Assembly: GCA_900549955.1 (NCBI GenBank)
Contig: URQH01000014.1
Coordinates: 1-45,337 of the forward strand
Direction of reading: 5' to 3'
DNA from: an uncultured Eubacteriales bacterium
GTDB lineage: Bacteria > Bacillota > Clostridia > Christensenellales > CAG-138
Length of the DNA stretch: 45,337 bases
Position 1 is the first letter of the stretch. The number at the start of each line of letters is the position of its first letter. The notes beneath the pieces were generated by a model. The model saw only the letters and a program-made list of their open reading frames with translations. It ran no database searches and had not been told where the DNA came from. This document shows, in pieces, positions 16,449-24,680 of this stretch. The translations under genes and the position numbers were made by a program.

Positions 16449-16760
16449 TCATTGCAGCAGCGCTTCCAGCTGGGCTTTCGGGCGGAACCCGACGGCGGTG
16501 TTGGCCACCTTGCCATTGCGGAAGACCATCACCGTGGGGATGCTGGCAATGCCGTAGCGGGCTGCCAGCGCCGGCTGCTCGTCGACATTGATCTTGCACA
16601 CTTTTGCCTTGCCGGCCTGTTCCTCGGCGATTTGCGCGACGACCGGGGACAGCATGCGGCACGGGCCGCACCAGCTGGCCCAGAAATCCACCAGCACGGG
16701 GAGGTCGGATTGCAGTACTTCGCGATCGAAGGTTTGTTCCGTAACGATAATTTCAGACAT
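16449..16760 (-). CDS. trxA: Thioredoxin
   Basis: A 103-residue classical thioredoxin with active site WASWCGPCRML, the cis-proline segment ASIPTVMVF, and full family length. It reduces cytoplasmic disulfides. It lies 4 nt after a TlpA-type gene and downstream of a CcdA-type gene on the reverse strand, so the three probably form one thiol-redox operon. Confidence 0.93.
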   Translation of the reverse strand: MSEIIVTEQTFDREVLQSDLPVLVDFWASWCGPCRMLSPVVAQIAEEQAGKAKVCKINVDEQPALAARYGIASIPTVMVFRNGKVANTAVGFRPKAQLEALLQ

Positions 16761-16764
16761 GGGT

Positions 16765-17388
16765 TTATGCTCCTTTCATAGTTTCCAGTTGTTGCAGCAG
16801 TGCCGATTCCGACATGGCGCCAATCTGCCCGCCCAGCAGCGAGCCGTCCGCGCCGACGAACACGGTCAGGGGGATCGAATAGGCGCCGTAAGTGCCGGCG
16901 GCGGTCAAGGTGGTGTCGTAGTAGACCGGGAAGCCGTATCCGGCGTCTTTTACAAAAGATTTCACGCCATCCACAGTCTCGCGCGAGCCGTCGGTCAGGT
17001 TGACCATCATGAACGCGATGTCATCGCCATAGGCTTTATGCGCCGCGTCAAACGCGCCAAGCTCCGAGCGGCAGGGGCCGCACCAGGTGGCCCAGAAGTT
17101 GATGACGACCGGATTGCCTGCAAAGTCCGACAGGCTGACGGTGTTGCCCTCTCCGTCCAGCACGGAGAAATCCGGCGCGGGCATTGGGGTGGCGGTGGGC
17201 GCAGGGGTGCCGCTTGATCCGTCCGGCGCCACCGTAGCGGCGTCCTGCGCAGTAGGAGAGGGGGATTGCGCCGGCGCGCCGGCATCCGCCTGATACTGAC
17301 CGGCAAGCGCCTGATAGCCCCAGAAGGCCAGCGCCAGCAGCACGATAAACCCAAGCGCCAGCAGGATCCATTTCTTTGTCTGCGTCAT
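16765..17388 (-). CDS. TlpA/ResA-type membrane-anchored thiol-disulfide oxidoreductase
   Basis: The 207-residue protein has an N-terminal membrane anchor (about residues 8-27), an alanine/proline/threonine-rich linker, and an extracytoplasmic thioredoxin-fold domain with active site WATWCGPC. Such proteins reduce extracellular disulfides using electrons delivered by CcdA. The neighbouring CcdA (19 nt upstream) and thioredoxin (4 nt downstream) supply the rest of that chain. The specific client is unknown. Confidence 0.9.
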   Translation of the reverse strand: MTQTKKWILLALGFIVLLALAFWGYQALAGQYQADAGAPAQSPSPTAQDAATVAPDGSSGTPAPTATPMPAPDFSVLDGEGNTVSLSDFAGNPVVINFWATWCGPCRSELGAFDAAHKAYGDDIAFMMVNLTDGSRETVDGVKSFVKDAGYGFPVYYDTTLTAAGTYGAYSIPLTVFVGADGSLLGGQIGAMSESALLQQLETMKGA

Positions 17389-17407
17389 AGCATATTCCTC
17401 CGTTGTG

Positions 17408-18061
17408 TTATGAAAAGACCGCCAGCAGCGCGCTCATCCAGCCAAAGGCCATCATGATGCCCACCACGATCAGGAACCCGCCGCACACCAGATTTACCAC
17501 GCGGTAGTGCCGCTTGATGAAGGCGAAAGCGGTGCTGAGCTTTTCAATCAAAACCGCCGAGAGCAAGAACGGCACGCCCAGGCCCAGTGAATAGACCAGC
17601 AACAGCAGCACGCCCTGTACCGCGGTGCCGGAGGTGGAAGCCAGCATCAGTGCGGACCCGAGGAATGCGCCGACGCACGGCGTGAGGCTGACTGAGTAGA
17701 TCATGCCAAAGACAAAGGCGGAAAATGCGCCTGTAACCTCGCGCCGGGCCTGCATCCCGCGCAGAAAGGGCAGCGGAATGATCTCAAGATAGCTGAGCCC
17801 GAACACGATGACGATGATGCCCGTGACGATGTTTACGACCGTCTGGTGGCGCATCAGCAGCGTACTCAGCGTTCCTGCGAACAGCCCCATCAGGCTGAAC
17901 ACGAGCGTAAAACCGAGCACGAAACAACCGGCGCGCAGCAGAACCCGGTGTTTTTTGTCCGCATTGCCGGCAAAATAGGAGAGGTAGACCGGCAGCATGG
18001 GCAACATGCACGGCGACAGGAAGGAAATGAGCCCCTCCAGGAATGTGATCAGGTATTGCAT
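17408..18061 (-). CDS. CcdA-family thiol electron-transfer membrane protein
   Basis: The 217-residue protein has six predicted membrane segments. Two conserved cysteine sites are present, each beside prolines: LSPCMLPMLPVYLSYF near the N-terminus and SLTPCVGAFLGSAL in the middle. CcdA/DsbD-beta proteins move electrons from thioredoxin across the membrane to TlpA/ResA-like partners, both of which are encoded directly downstream. The start was placed at ATG 18061, after AAAGGAGGCG; the open frame extends upstream without a ribosome binding site. An extended -10 element (TGGTATACT on the reverse strand, TATACT at 18094-18099) lies just upstream. Confidence 0.9.
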   Translation of the reverse strand: MQYLITFLEGLISFLSPCMLPMLPVYLSYFAGNADKKHRVLLRAGCFVLGFTLVFSLMGLFAGTLSTLLMRHQTVVNIVTGIIVIVFGLSYLEIIPLPFLRGMQARREVTGAFSAFVFGMIYSVSLTPCVGAFLGSALMLASTSGTAVQGVLLLLVYSLGLGVPFLLSAVLIEKLSTAFAFIKRHYRVVNLVCGGFLIVVGIMMAFGWMSALLAVFS

Positions 18062-18122
18062 GGGAACGCCTCCTTTCGCTTGCCGTCGTATGCAGTATAC
18101 CACGCGAAACCGCCCGCCACTG

Positions 18123-18142
18123 TGACGAAGTCTCATTCGTCA
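18123..18142. promoter_or_regulatory. Operator-like inverted repeat upstream of the CcdA operon
   Basis: TGACGAA and TTCGTCA form 7-bp arms around a 6-bp spacer, about 25 bp upstream of the likely -10 element of the CcdA operon. The site is in the divergent region shared with the XRE gene. Its binding protein is unknown. Confidence 0.4.
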
Positions 18143-18256
18143 AAATTTTTTTGCTTTATTGCCCCATTGGCCGTCGGCTGTGGGGAAAACGCGCCTTTGC
18201 CGGCACGGCCGTGGTGTGGTTGTCCCCCGGTTAACCGCAGGTTGCCGGATAGTTGC

Positions 18257-18286
18257 TTGTGTCCATACCGTCCTGGATGCTATACT
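18257..18286 (+). promoter_or_regulatory. Promoter of the XRE regulator gene
   Basis: TTGTGT (18257-18262) and TATACT (18281-18286) are separated by 18 bp. The leader to ATG 18313 is about 20 nt and includes AGGAGGAGAG. Confidence 0.5.
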
Positions 18287-18312
18287 GGGGCGAACAGAGG
18301 AGGAGAGAGCCA

Positions 18313-19005
18313 ATGGCGCTGGGCGAACGGATTCGAGAGGCCAGAAAACGGGTCGGCATGTCGCAGGAACTGCTCGCGGAGCGGATGGAGGTCAGCCGCC
18401 AGGCAGTTGCCAAGTGGGAGTCAGACCGCTCTGCGCCGAGTGCAGAGCGGCTGTTCCGCCTGGCGGAAGTGTTGGGTACGACGACACAGTTTTTGCTGTG
18501 GGGGGATACGGAGACGGCAGATCCTGCGGGGCAGGCGGCGCGCGCATCGAACCGGCGGGCCCGGCGCAGAAGCGACCTGCTGGCCGCCGCGCTCGTGGCG
18601 GCCGCGTATGGCTGCCTGTACCTGCTGGGGCGCGCGCTGTGGTGCGGCGGGGAGGAGGGCGTGTCCCTGCTGGGCTTTTTGGCAACTGCGCAGCCAACCG
18701 GCCCGGGAAGCTATCTTTACGGATGGCTGCTGAGCAGCCGCCTGTTCTGGATCGCCATGGCCGTGTCCGTGCTGCCGGCGCTGCTCGGACGGCAGAGGAT
18801 GGCGTTTGTGTGTTTGATCGGCTTTGTGGCAGGGGGCGTTCTGGGCATGCTGTTTGGCCCCAACCCCTCGGGCGCGGCGCTGGGGCAGGGGCATTATGGT
18901 TGGGCCATCTGGGGCACGGTGTTCCTGCTGTCGCTGCCTGCCGGGGCGCTGGCGGAACGTCTGCTGCCGGACAACTGGTTACGCCTGCCCGCCCGTTTCC
19001 GGTGA
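18313..19005 (+). CDS. XRE-family regulator with C-terminal membrane domain
   Basis: This 230-residue protein starts with a Cro/C1-type helix-turn-helix (residues about 5-60, with MSQELLAERMEVSRQAVAKW). A short basic linker follows, then four hydrophobic segments from about residue 95 to 225. HTH proteins with membrane tails are common in Firmicutes and may sense the membrane or cell envelope; the role here is unknown. ATG 18313 is chosen over an upstream frame extension because AGGAGGAGAG precedes it and the HTH starts immediately. It is monocistronic and ends 25 bp before a strong terminator. Confidence 0.88.
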   Translation: MALGERIREARKRVGMSQELLAERMEVSRQAVAKWESDRSAPSAERLFRLAEVLGTTTQFLLWGDTETADPAGQAARASNRRARRRSDLLAAALVAAAYGCLYLLGRALWCGGEEGVSLLGFLATAQPTGPGSYLYGWLLSSRLFWIAMAVSVLPALLGRQRMAFVCLIGFVAGGVLGMLFGPNPSGAALGQGHYGWAIWGTVFLLSLPAGALAERLLPDNWLRLPARFR

Positions 19006-19030
19006 GCGCAGGACGGACGGAACGAAAAAA

Positions 19031-19070
19031 AGCGGCGGCACGGTCTGGCCGTGCCGCTGCTTTTTGTTTG
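19031..19070. terminator. Bidirectional rho-independent terminator
   Basis: Arms of 13 bp (AGCGGCGGCACGG paired with CCGTGCCGCTGCT, one G-T pair) flank a 5-nt loop. TTTTTGTTT follows on the forward strand and an A run precedes it, giving a T run on the reverse strand as well. It serves the convergent XRE and Crp/Fnr genes. Confidence 0.85.
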
Positions 19071-19113
19071 CCGTTCACAAAGTCCTGTGGCGGGAATGTA
19101 CGGGTACAGTGCG

Positions 19114-19800
19114 CTACAGCAGCCGGCGCAGCCCATCGGGATCGGACAGGCGGATGGCGCCCCGCCGCATCTCGACCAGCCCGTCGGACGCGAACCGCTT
19201 GAGCATGCGGGCGACGACTTCGCGCGCAGAGCTCACATGCTGGGCAATCTGTTCGTGGGTCATGCGGATTTCCGTGTTGCCCGTGCGCTCGTATTCGTTC
19301 AGCAGGAAAGTTGCCAACCGCCGGTCGAACCGCGCAAACAGCACCTGCTGCATGGACCACATGACGGCGGAGAAGCGCGCCGTGGCCAGCTCGTAGAGGA
19401 AGCAGCGGGCGTAGATGTTCTGCTGCGCCAGCGTTTCCACCGCGCCCGCGCTGACGACCAGCAGCCGGCAGTCCTGCTCGGCGACGAGATGCGTATCAAA
19501 TGTGATCTGGCTGATGACGCAGGCCGCCGTCAGCATGCAGCAGTCGCCGGGATACAGGTGGAACAGCGTGATCTCGCGTCCCTCTTCCGAAAGCAGGCAG
19601 GCCCGGATGTCGCCTTCCAGCACCAGCGTAAACCCAAGGCAGGCGTCGCTGCCGCCGTGGATCAACGCGCCTTTGGCACACGTCCGAATGGATGCATTGC
19701 GCTCCATGAGCGCCTGTTGTGCCGCGTCCAGCCGGGGCCAGAAGGGCAGCGCGCTCAGATGCGTCGCAATGTCGCCGGTTGCCATCTCCCGTTCCGCCAT
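19114..19800 (-). CDS. Crp/Fnr-family transcriptional regulator
   Basis: The 228-residue protein has an N-terminal cyclic-nucleotide-type sensor fold (residues about 20-135, with LVLEGDIRACLLSEEGREIT and LFHLYPGDCCMLTAACVI) and a C-terminal winged HTH (MTHEQIAQHVSSAREVVARM). The cysteines in GDCCMLTAAC sit at the position often seen in anaerobic Crp/Fnr proteins, but the N-terminal Fe-S cysteine set of true Fnr is not present. It follows the superoxide reductase gene by 15 nt and is probably cotranscribed, suggesting a role in the oxidative or redox stress response. Confidence 0.9.
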   Translation of the reverse strand: MAEREMATGDIATHLSALPFWPRLDAAQQALMERNASIRTCAKGALIHGGSDACLGFTLVLEGDIRACLLSEEGREITLFHLYPGDCCMLTAACVISQITFDTHLVAEQDCRLLVVSAGAVETLAQQNIYARCFLYELATARFSAVMWSMQQVLFARFDRRLATFLLNEYERTGNTEIRMTHEQIAQHVSSAREVVARMLKRFASDGLVEMRRGAIRLSDPDGLRRLL

Positions 19801-19815
19801 ACAGCCGTTGCCGGT

Positions 19816-20190
19816 TCAGGACTTCCAGAGGCCGTGCAGGTTGCAGTAGGCATATACCGCCTGCACCTCGTCGCCCTCGCAGAGCGCGAAGCAGACTTCG
19901 GGCTGCTGGCCTGGTTGGAGCGCCTTGCGCTGGTTGCCAAACTTGCTTTGGAGAGAGACCCACTCGATATAGTGCTCGGGCAGCATGGGGTGCGCCACGG
20001 CGCCCACGTTCACCACAACCTGGTTCCCCTCCACGCGGTAGACGGGCACGTGCTTTTCCTGCGCGGCATCGACCGTGCCGGGGACGATCAGCGTCATTTT
20101 CTGGCCACAGCACATGACGGGGACGCCGCTCTCCTTGACGGCAGCCATCATGTTGCCGCAGCGTTCGCAAATATAGAATTTCTGTTCCAT
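19816..20190 (-). CDS. dfx: Desulfoferrodoxin-type superoxide reductase
   Basis: This 124-residue protein reduces superoxide to hydrogen peroxide without making oxygen, a typical defence of anaerobes. The N-terminal rubredoxin-like centre has CERCGN and VMCCGQ (four cysteines). The catalytic iron site is shown by EKHVPVY, AHPMLPEHYIEWV and the C-terminal CNLHGLW, which provide the histidine and cysteine ligands. The start is ATG 20190, preceded by AGGAGG at good spacing. It heads a two-gene operon with the Crp/Fnr regulator. Confidence 0.95.
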   Translation of the reverse strand: MEQKFYICERCGNMMAAVKESGVPVMCCGQKMTLIVPGTVDAAQEKHVPVYRVEGNQVVVNVGAVAHPMLPEHYIEWVSLQSKFGNQRKALQPGQQPEVCFALCEGDEVQAVYAYCNLHGLWKS

Positions 20191-20250
20191 CGTTCTGCCT
20201 CCTGTCGGATGTTTTTGTGCCGCTTGAAACGGCGATTGTTCCTTGCTTTC

Positions 20251-20278
20251 AGCATACCACAAACGGGCAAAAAGTAAA
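20251..20278 (-). promoter_or_regulatory. Probable promoter of the superoxide reductase operon
   Basis: On the reverse strand TTTACT (20273-20278) and TATGCT (20251-20256) are separated by 16 bp. Each matches consensus at four of six positions, so the assignment is moderate. Confidence 0.4.
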
Positions 20279-20286
20279 GTGTCGCT

Positions 20287-20340
20287 TGTGATGATATGAA
20301 GAATATCACAGAAAATTTGCCGCGTCCGTGACCGGGTCAC
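20287..20340. promoter_or_regulatory. Two palindromic candidate operators upstream of the superoxide reductase gene
   Basis: The first (20287-20310) has ends TGTGAT and ATCACA with a 12-bp interior that is itself partly symmetric; this resembles Crp/Fnr half-sites but with a wider spacing than the usual TGTGA-N6-TCACA. The second (20328-20340) is a perfect 13-bp palindrome, GTGACC-G-GGTCAC. The Crp/Fnr protein encoded in the operon is an obvious candidate binder. Confidence 0.4.
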
Positions 20341-20515
20341 ATAATCTTCAAAAAGATGCAGCCTTTCGGCCGCGCCGGCGTTGCATGGTTTGTCAAAATC
20401 GCCGATGTCAAAACAGAAGGCGGGCATGACGCACTCTTTTCACACATCTGTTTGTGTGTTAAAATTGCATATTGCCGCAGGTAGGCCGCGAGGAGCGGGC
20501 CATGGAGGGGAAGCC

Positions 20516-21103
20516 GTGGAACAGGAAAGAAAATCTGGCAACAGGGCCGGCGTGTGTTGGCAGTTGTTTGTCAGCATGCTGTATATCAGTGCCTGCACCT
20601 TTGGGGGCGGGTTTGTCATTGTGTCGTTTATGAAGCGCCGGTTTGTCAACCATCTGCACGTGCTGGAGGAGCAGGAAATGCTCGACCTGATTGCGCTTGC
20701 ACAGTCTGCGCCGGGCGCGATTGCCGTCAATGCTGCCATTCTTGCAGGGTGGCGTGTGGCGGGCTGGGCCGGCGCGGCGTCCGCCGTGCTGGGGACGGTG
20801 ATCCCGCCGCTGGTCATTTTGTCGGTCATTTCCGTGTTTTACGAGGCGTTTGCTACCAACCGATATGTTGCGCTGGTGTTTCGGGGCATGCAGGCGGGCG
20901 TGGCGGCTGTGATTACGGATGTGGCCATTGGACTGGCCGGCAAGGTGATCCAGGAACGGTCGGCTTTGCACATTGCCCTCATGGCGGCGGCGTTCTTGGC
21001 GGCGTTTTTTGGAAAGGTCAATGCGGTACTCATCCTCCTGGCGGCGGCCGGCATTGGGCTGTGCGCCGCGCTCTGGCAGGGCAGGAAGGAGCGGCGGGCA
21101 TGA
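20516..21103 (+). CDS. Chromate transporter family protein, first half
   Basis: This 195-residue membrane protein is one of a pair of short CHR-domain proteins that together equal a full ChrA. The conserved CHR segment appears as SACTFGGGFVIVSFMKRRFV, followed by LIALAQSAPGAIAVNAAILAGWRVAG. The start is GTG 20516, five bases after GGAGGGG; the open frame continues upstream into the noncoding region. It overlaps the second half by 4 bp (ATGATG over the TGA). Family members export chromate or related anions, but many Firmicutes pairs have no tested substrate. Confidence 0.85.
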   Translation: MEQERKSGNRAGVCWQLFVSMLYISACTFGGGFVIVSFMKRRFVNHLHVLEEQEMLDLIALAQSAPGAIAVNAAILAGWRVAGWAGAASAVLGTVIPPLVILSVISVFYEAFATNRYVALVFRGMQAGVAAVITDVAIGLAGKVIQERSALHIALMAAAFLAAFFGKVNAVLILLAAAGIGLCAALWQGRKERRA

Positions 21104-21663
21104 TGGAACTGCTGGCGCTGTTTTGGAGCTTTTTCCAGGTGGGGATGTTCAGCGTGGGCGGCGGCTATGCGGCCATTCCGCTCATCCAGGAGCAGGTGGT
21201 TTCCCTGCATGGCTGGCTGTCGATGCAGGAGTTTACGAACCTGGTCACGATTGCGGAGATGACGCCGGGGCCCATTGCGCTTAACGCGGCGACGTTTGTG
21301 GGCACGCGCATTGCGGGTACGGGCGGTGCGCTTTTGGCCACGTTCGGCTGCATTTTGCCATCGTGTATCCTCGTGCCGTTGCTGGCTTATGTGTATGAGC
21401 GCAACCGGCGCGGCGCTCTCATGCAGGGGACGCTGGCCGGTTTGCGCACGGCCGTGGTGGCGCTGATTGCGTCTGCTGCGCTGTCCATGCTGGGCACGGC
21501 AGTGTTTGCCGGCGGCGCCGTACAGCTGGATACGATGGACCGGGTTGCGGCCGTCAGCTTCTTGCTGGCGCTCCTTGCCATACGAAAATGGAAGCTCCAT
21601 CCCGTGCTCGCCATGGTGGCATGCGGACTGGTCTCGTTGGTGATTGGCGTGTGTGTTTCGTAA
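21100..21663 (+). CDS. Chromate transporter family protein, second half
   Basis: This 187-residue partner has the same CHR arrangement: VGMFSVGGGYAAIPLIQEQV, then VTIAEMTPGPIALNAATFVGTRIAG. About six membrane segments are visible. Its ATG 21100 overlaps the stop of the first half, so the two are translated in a fixed ratio and probably act as a heterodimer. It ends 59 bp before the convergent MATE gene; no clear terminator was seen between them. Confidence 0.85.
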   Translation: MMELLALFWSFFQVGMFSVGGGYAAIPLIQEQVVSLHGWLSMQEFTNLVTIAEMTPGPIALNAATFVGTRIAGTGGALLATFGCILPSCILVPLLAYVYERNRRGALMQGTLAGLRTAVVALIASAALSMLGTAVFAGGAVQLDTMDRVAAVSFLLALLAIRKWKLHPVLAMVACGLVSLVIGVCVS

Positions 21664-21722
21664 TGTGAGGGGCGTATGCGGCGGCGCACTTCATCAGGGG
21701 GGATACGCTGTTGCGTCGGGGG

Positions 21723-23126
21723 TCAGGCGGTTTTGGCAGGCGGGTCGTCTTCGACCAGCCTGCTTTTTGACAGGCGCGCCCGGCTATAATAGATGAGGGT
21801 GGACACGCTGCACGCCAACCAGCCGGCCGGATAGCTGAGGGCGATCGGCAGGATGGCGCCGGGCATCCAACGGGAAACGACATACAGGTATGCTTGTCGG
21901 AACGCGACAAAAGAGAGCAACATGAGGATCATCGGGACGCGGCTGTTCCCCGCGCCGCGCAGCGCGCCCGCATAAACCTGATAGATACACATGACGAGGT
22001 AGAATGGCGAGATGTAGCGCAAAAAGAGCGTGCCAAACTCGATCACTTCCGGTTTATTGTTGAAAAAGGCCACGAGCGAGGGCGCGGCTATGAGGACGGG
22101 CAGCATCACGACGCCGGTGGTGCCGAGCGCCATCCAGAGCGCCGTGCGGGAGCCGTGTTGCGCGCGTTCCACGAGGTTGCAGCCAAGGTTTTGTCCGACA
22201 AACGTCGTGGCGGCGAGCGCGATGGACTGCATGGGAAGTACGATCAGCTGGTCAATCTTGCTGTAGGCTGTCCAGCCGGCCATACAGTCGGAGCCGAACA
22301 CATTGATGTAAGATTGGACAAACACGTTGGAGAACGCGGTGATAGCCATCTGGATGGCTGCCGGTATGCCCACGCGTAAAATCTTGGAAAGCATGCTGAA
22401 GCTGATCCGCAAATCCTTCCAGCGCAGACGGAGGGCGCCATGGCTGCGCATGAGCGCAATGACCACGAGCGCGGCGGAGACGCCCTGCGCGATGATGGTG
22501 GCCAGCGCCACACCGCTCACGCCCATGTCGAACACCAGTACAAACAGCAGATCCAAACCTGTGTTGATCACGGCTGAAACGACCAGGAAATAGAACGGAC
22601 GGGTAGAATCGCCCACGGCGCGCAGGATACCCGAGCCGATGTTGTACAGCATCAGGCCAATGACGCCGGAAAAATAGATGGTCAGGTAGGCGTAGGACTC
22701 TGGGAATACCTCTTCCGGCGTCTTCATGAGCCGGAGCATGGCCGGGGTCAGCAACAGCCCGAGTATGGTGAACGCTACGCCAAGGATGAGGGTCGTGAGG
22801 ATAGCGGTGTGGACGGTGTCGTGCACTTCGCGATCCTTGCGCGCGCCATAATATTGGGCAATTACGACACTTGCTCCGCTGGACAGCCCGAGGAAAAAGC
22901 CGATGAGCATATTGATGATCGGCCCCACGGAGCCTACGGCGGAGAACGCCTCGTTGCTCACGTAGTTGCCGACCACCCAGGTATCGACGGTGTTATAGAG
23001 CTGTTGAAAGATATTTCCAATCAGCAGCGGGACGGCAAAGTCTATCAGGTGCCGGGCAATGTTGCCCTCCGTCATGTTGACATCGCGTTGGCCGCCAATT
23101 GAAAAATGCCGAAATTTTACCATCAT
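21723..23126 (-). CDS. MATE-family multidrug/cation antiporter
   Basis: The product of about 467 residues is a twelve-segment membrane exporter of the MATE family. It shows the conserved N-terminal segment FAVPLLIGNIFQQLYNTVDT and the related SMSILS-type repeat in the second half. The start is uncertain: two adjacent ATG codons (23126 and 23123) follow GGGATAGGA, and a later ATG before TEGNIARHL matches the commonest start of the family. Substrate is unknown. A promoter is visible upstream at 23215-23243. Confidence 0.88.
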   Translation of the reverse strand: MMVKFRHFSIGGQRDVNMTEGNIARHLIDFAVPLLIGNIFQQLYNTVDTWVVGNYVSNEAFSAVGSVGPIINMLIGFFLGLSSGASVVIAQYYGARKDREVHDTVHTAILTTLILGVAFTILGLLLTPAMLRLMKTPEEVFPESYAYLTIYFSGVIGLMLYNIGSGILRAVGDSTRPFYFLVVSAVINTGLDLLFVLVFDMGVSGVALATIIAQGVSAALVVIALMRSHGALRLRWKDLRISFSMLSKILRVGIPAAIQMAITAFSNVFVQSYINVFGSDCMAGWTAYSKIDQLIVLPMQSIALAATTFVGQNLGCNLVERAQHGSRTALWMALGTTGVVMLPVLIAAPSLVAFFNNKPEVIEFGTLFLRYISPFYLVMCIYQVYAGALRGAGNSRVPMILMLLSFVAFRQAYLYVVSRWMPGAILPIALSYPAGWLACSVSTLIYYSRARLSKSRLVEDDPPAKTA

Positions 23127-23214
23127 TCCTATCCCGATTGCCAATTTTGCCGTTGCAAGCGCGAGGCCAGAACCGCCACTTTAGCAAGACCTCATGTTGT
23201 AAATCTCTTTCATC

Positions 23215-23243
23215 ATCTTATCGGGAAAAGCGTTTCGTGTCAA
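23215..23243 (-). promoter_or_regulatory. Promoter of the MATE gene
   Basis: On the reverse strand a perfect TTGACA (23238-23243) and TAAGAT (23215-23220) are separated by 17 bp. It sits just downstream of the terminator of the preceding gene. Confidence 0.6.
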
Positions 23244-23277
23244 GGCGGCAGGCCGGGAAGGGGCGGCACCATACGAT

Positions 23278-23315
23278 AAAAGAGCCGCAATCTCAAAGGG
23301 GATTACGGCTCTTTT
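23278..23315 (-). terminator. Rho-independent terminator of the DUF362 gene
   Basis: Arms of 15 bp with one mismatch (AAAAGAGCCGCAATC paired with GATTACGGCTCTTTT) flank an 8-nt loop, about 30 bp after the stop of the DUF362 gene. A T run ends the stem on both strands. Confidence 0.8.
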
Positions 23316-23345
23316 GCAGACCTTTGGAGGCGATATGGGGGCGTT

Positions 23346-24476
23346 TTATACGCGGATCAGTTCATAGCTGCGCGTGCCCAGGCCGATCTTTTCGGCATGC
23401 TCGAGGCAGCTTTTCCATTCGGTTTCCGGCGCATTATTCTGGAAATGATCGTGATGGTCGACAAACGCCGCGCTGTGCATGTTGTCGGACAGCTGGCTGT
23501 TGGGCAGCGGCTCTGCGGCCAGGCAGGCGTCCACGCAGGCCTGGTCGAGCGCAAGCGGGTCAAACGAAGCAAACATGCCGATGTCCGGCAGGATGGGCGC
23601 GTCGTTTTCACAGTGGCAGTCGCAGTTGGGCGAAACATCCAGCACGAGGGAAATGTGGAAGTTGGGCCGGCCGTCGACAACTGCTTTGGTATATTCGGCC
23701 ATACGGTAGTTGAGGTCGCGGGCGGCCGTGCGATCCGCAAAGGAAATCGCGTCGAAATTGCATGCGCCCAGGCAGCGCCCGCAGCCCACGCAGTTGGCCG
23801 TGTTGATGGTCATCTTGCGCGCGCTGGCGTCAAATTGCAGGCCGTTGTTGGCGCACTCGCGCTCGCAGCGGCGGCAGCCGCGGCACAGCGCAGGGTCGAT
23901 GGTCGGCTGCCCGTTGGCATGCTGGTCTTTTTTGCCGGCGCGGGAGCCGCAGCCCATGCCGATGTTTTTGATGGTGCCGCCAAAACCGGTAATTTCATGT
24001 CCTTTGAAGTGGGTCAGGCTGATGAACACGTCCGCATCCATGATGGCGCGGCCGATCTTGGCCTCCCGGATGTATTCGCCGCCGGCGACCGGCACGGCCA
24101 CGTCGTCCGTACCCTTGAGCCCGTCTGCAATGAGGATGGGGCAGCCGGCTGACAGCGGGGTGAAGCCGTTTTCCCAGGCGCACGCCAGGTGCTCCAATGC
24201 GTTCTTGCGGCTGCCGGGGTACATGGTGTTGCAGTCCGTCAAAAACGGTTTGCCGCCCAGCTCGCGCACGAGGTCGACGACGGCTTTGGCGTAATTGGGG
24301 CGCAGATAGCTCAGGTTGCCCATTTCGCCAAAGTGCATTTTAATGGCGACAAATTTGCCATCCATGTCGATGTTGCCAATGCCCGCCGCGCGGCACAGCT
24401 TTTGCAGCTTGTGCGTCAACCCGTCTCCGTAAGCGGCGGTGCGGAAATCCGTGAAATATACTTTTGCCTGTTCCAT
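23346..24476 (-). CDS. DUF362 domain protein with two 4Fe-4S ferredoxin motifs
   Basis: The 376-residue protein has an N-terminal DUF362 domain (about residues 1-190, with KMHFGEMGNLSYLRP and DVFISLTHFKGHEITGFGG) and a double ferredoxin insert with CRGCRRCERECA and CVGCGRCLGACN, both canonical. The C-terminal part completes DUF362. Family members are cytoplasmic Fe-S proteins of uncertain function, often annotated as ferredoxins. The start ATG 24476 follows GGGAGAGA; seven residues of open frame upstream are ignored. A reverse promoter-like TATAAT (24542-24547), with TTGACA 19 bp further up, lies upstream. Confidence 0.88.
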   Translation of the reverse strand: MEQAKVYFTDFRTAAYGDGLTHKLQKLCRAAGIGNIDMDGKFVAIKMHFGEMGNLSYLRPNYAKAVVDLVRELGGKPFLTDCNTMYPGSRKNALEHLACAWENGFTPLSAGCPILIADGLKGTDDVAVPVAGGEYIREAKIGRAIMDADVFISLTHFKGHEITGFGGTIKNIGMGCGSRAGKKDQHANGQPTIDPALCRGCRRCERECANNGLQFDASARKMTINTANCVGCGRCLGACNFDAISFADRTAARDLNYRMAEYTKAVVDGRPNFHISLVLDVSPNCDCHCENDAPILPDIGMFASFDPLALDQACVDACLAAEPLPNSQLSDNMHSAAFVDHHDHFQNNAPETEWKSCLEHAEKIGLGTRSYELIRV

Positions 24477-24680
24477 GCCTGTCTCTCCCGTGCGCAAAAT
24501 TGCGGCAGCGCCCGCCGGGGCGCTCCGCCATGCATATATTCATTATACTCTCACAGGCCCGCCACCTGTCAATGCTCCCGCGCAGAAAAAATGGCAGGGC
24601 AATCCGGCGCATCGGTGGTGGCAAAGCGCCGTCTGGCCGTGGTATACTGTACCTGTATGCCGGGAGGAGGTACGGAAGCG

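Larger units (their letters stand above)
20191..20515. other. Divergent intergenic region between superoxide reductase and chromate transporter genes
   Basis: This 325-bp region contains no gene. It carries the reverse promoter of the superoxide reductase gene (20251-20278), two palindromes (20287-20310 and 20328-20340), and a possible forward promoter for the transporter (TTTTCA at 20437-20442 and TAAAAT at 20460-20465, 17-bp spacing). Confidence 0.6.

Noticed and set aside
21723..23144. MATE start at 23144
   Set aside because: The codon there is TTG without a ribosome binding site; ATG 23126 or 23123 after GGGATAGGA is more plausible.
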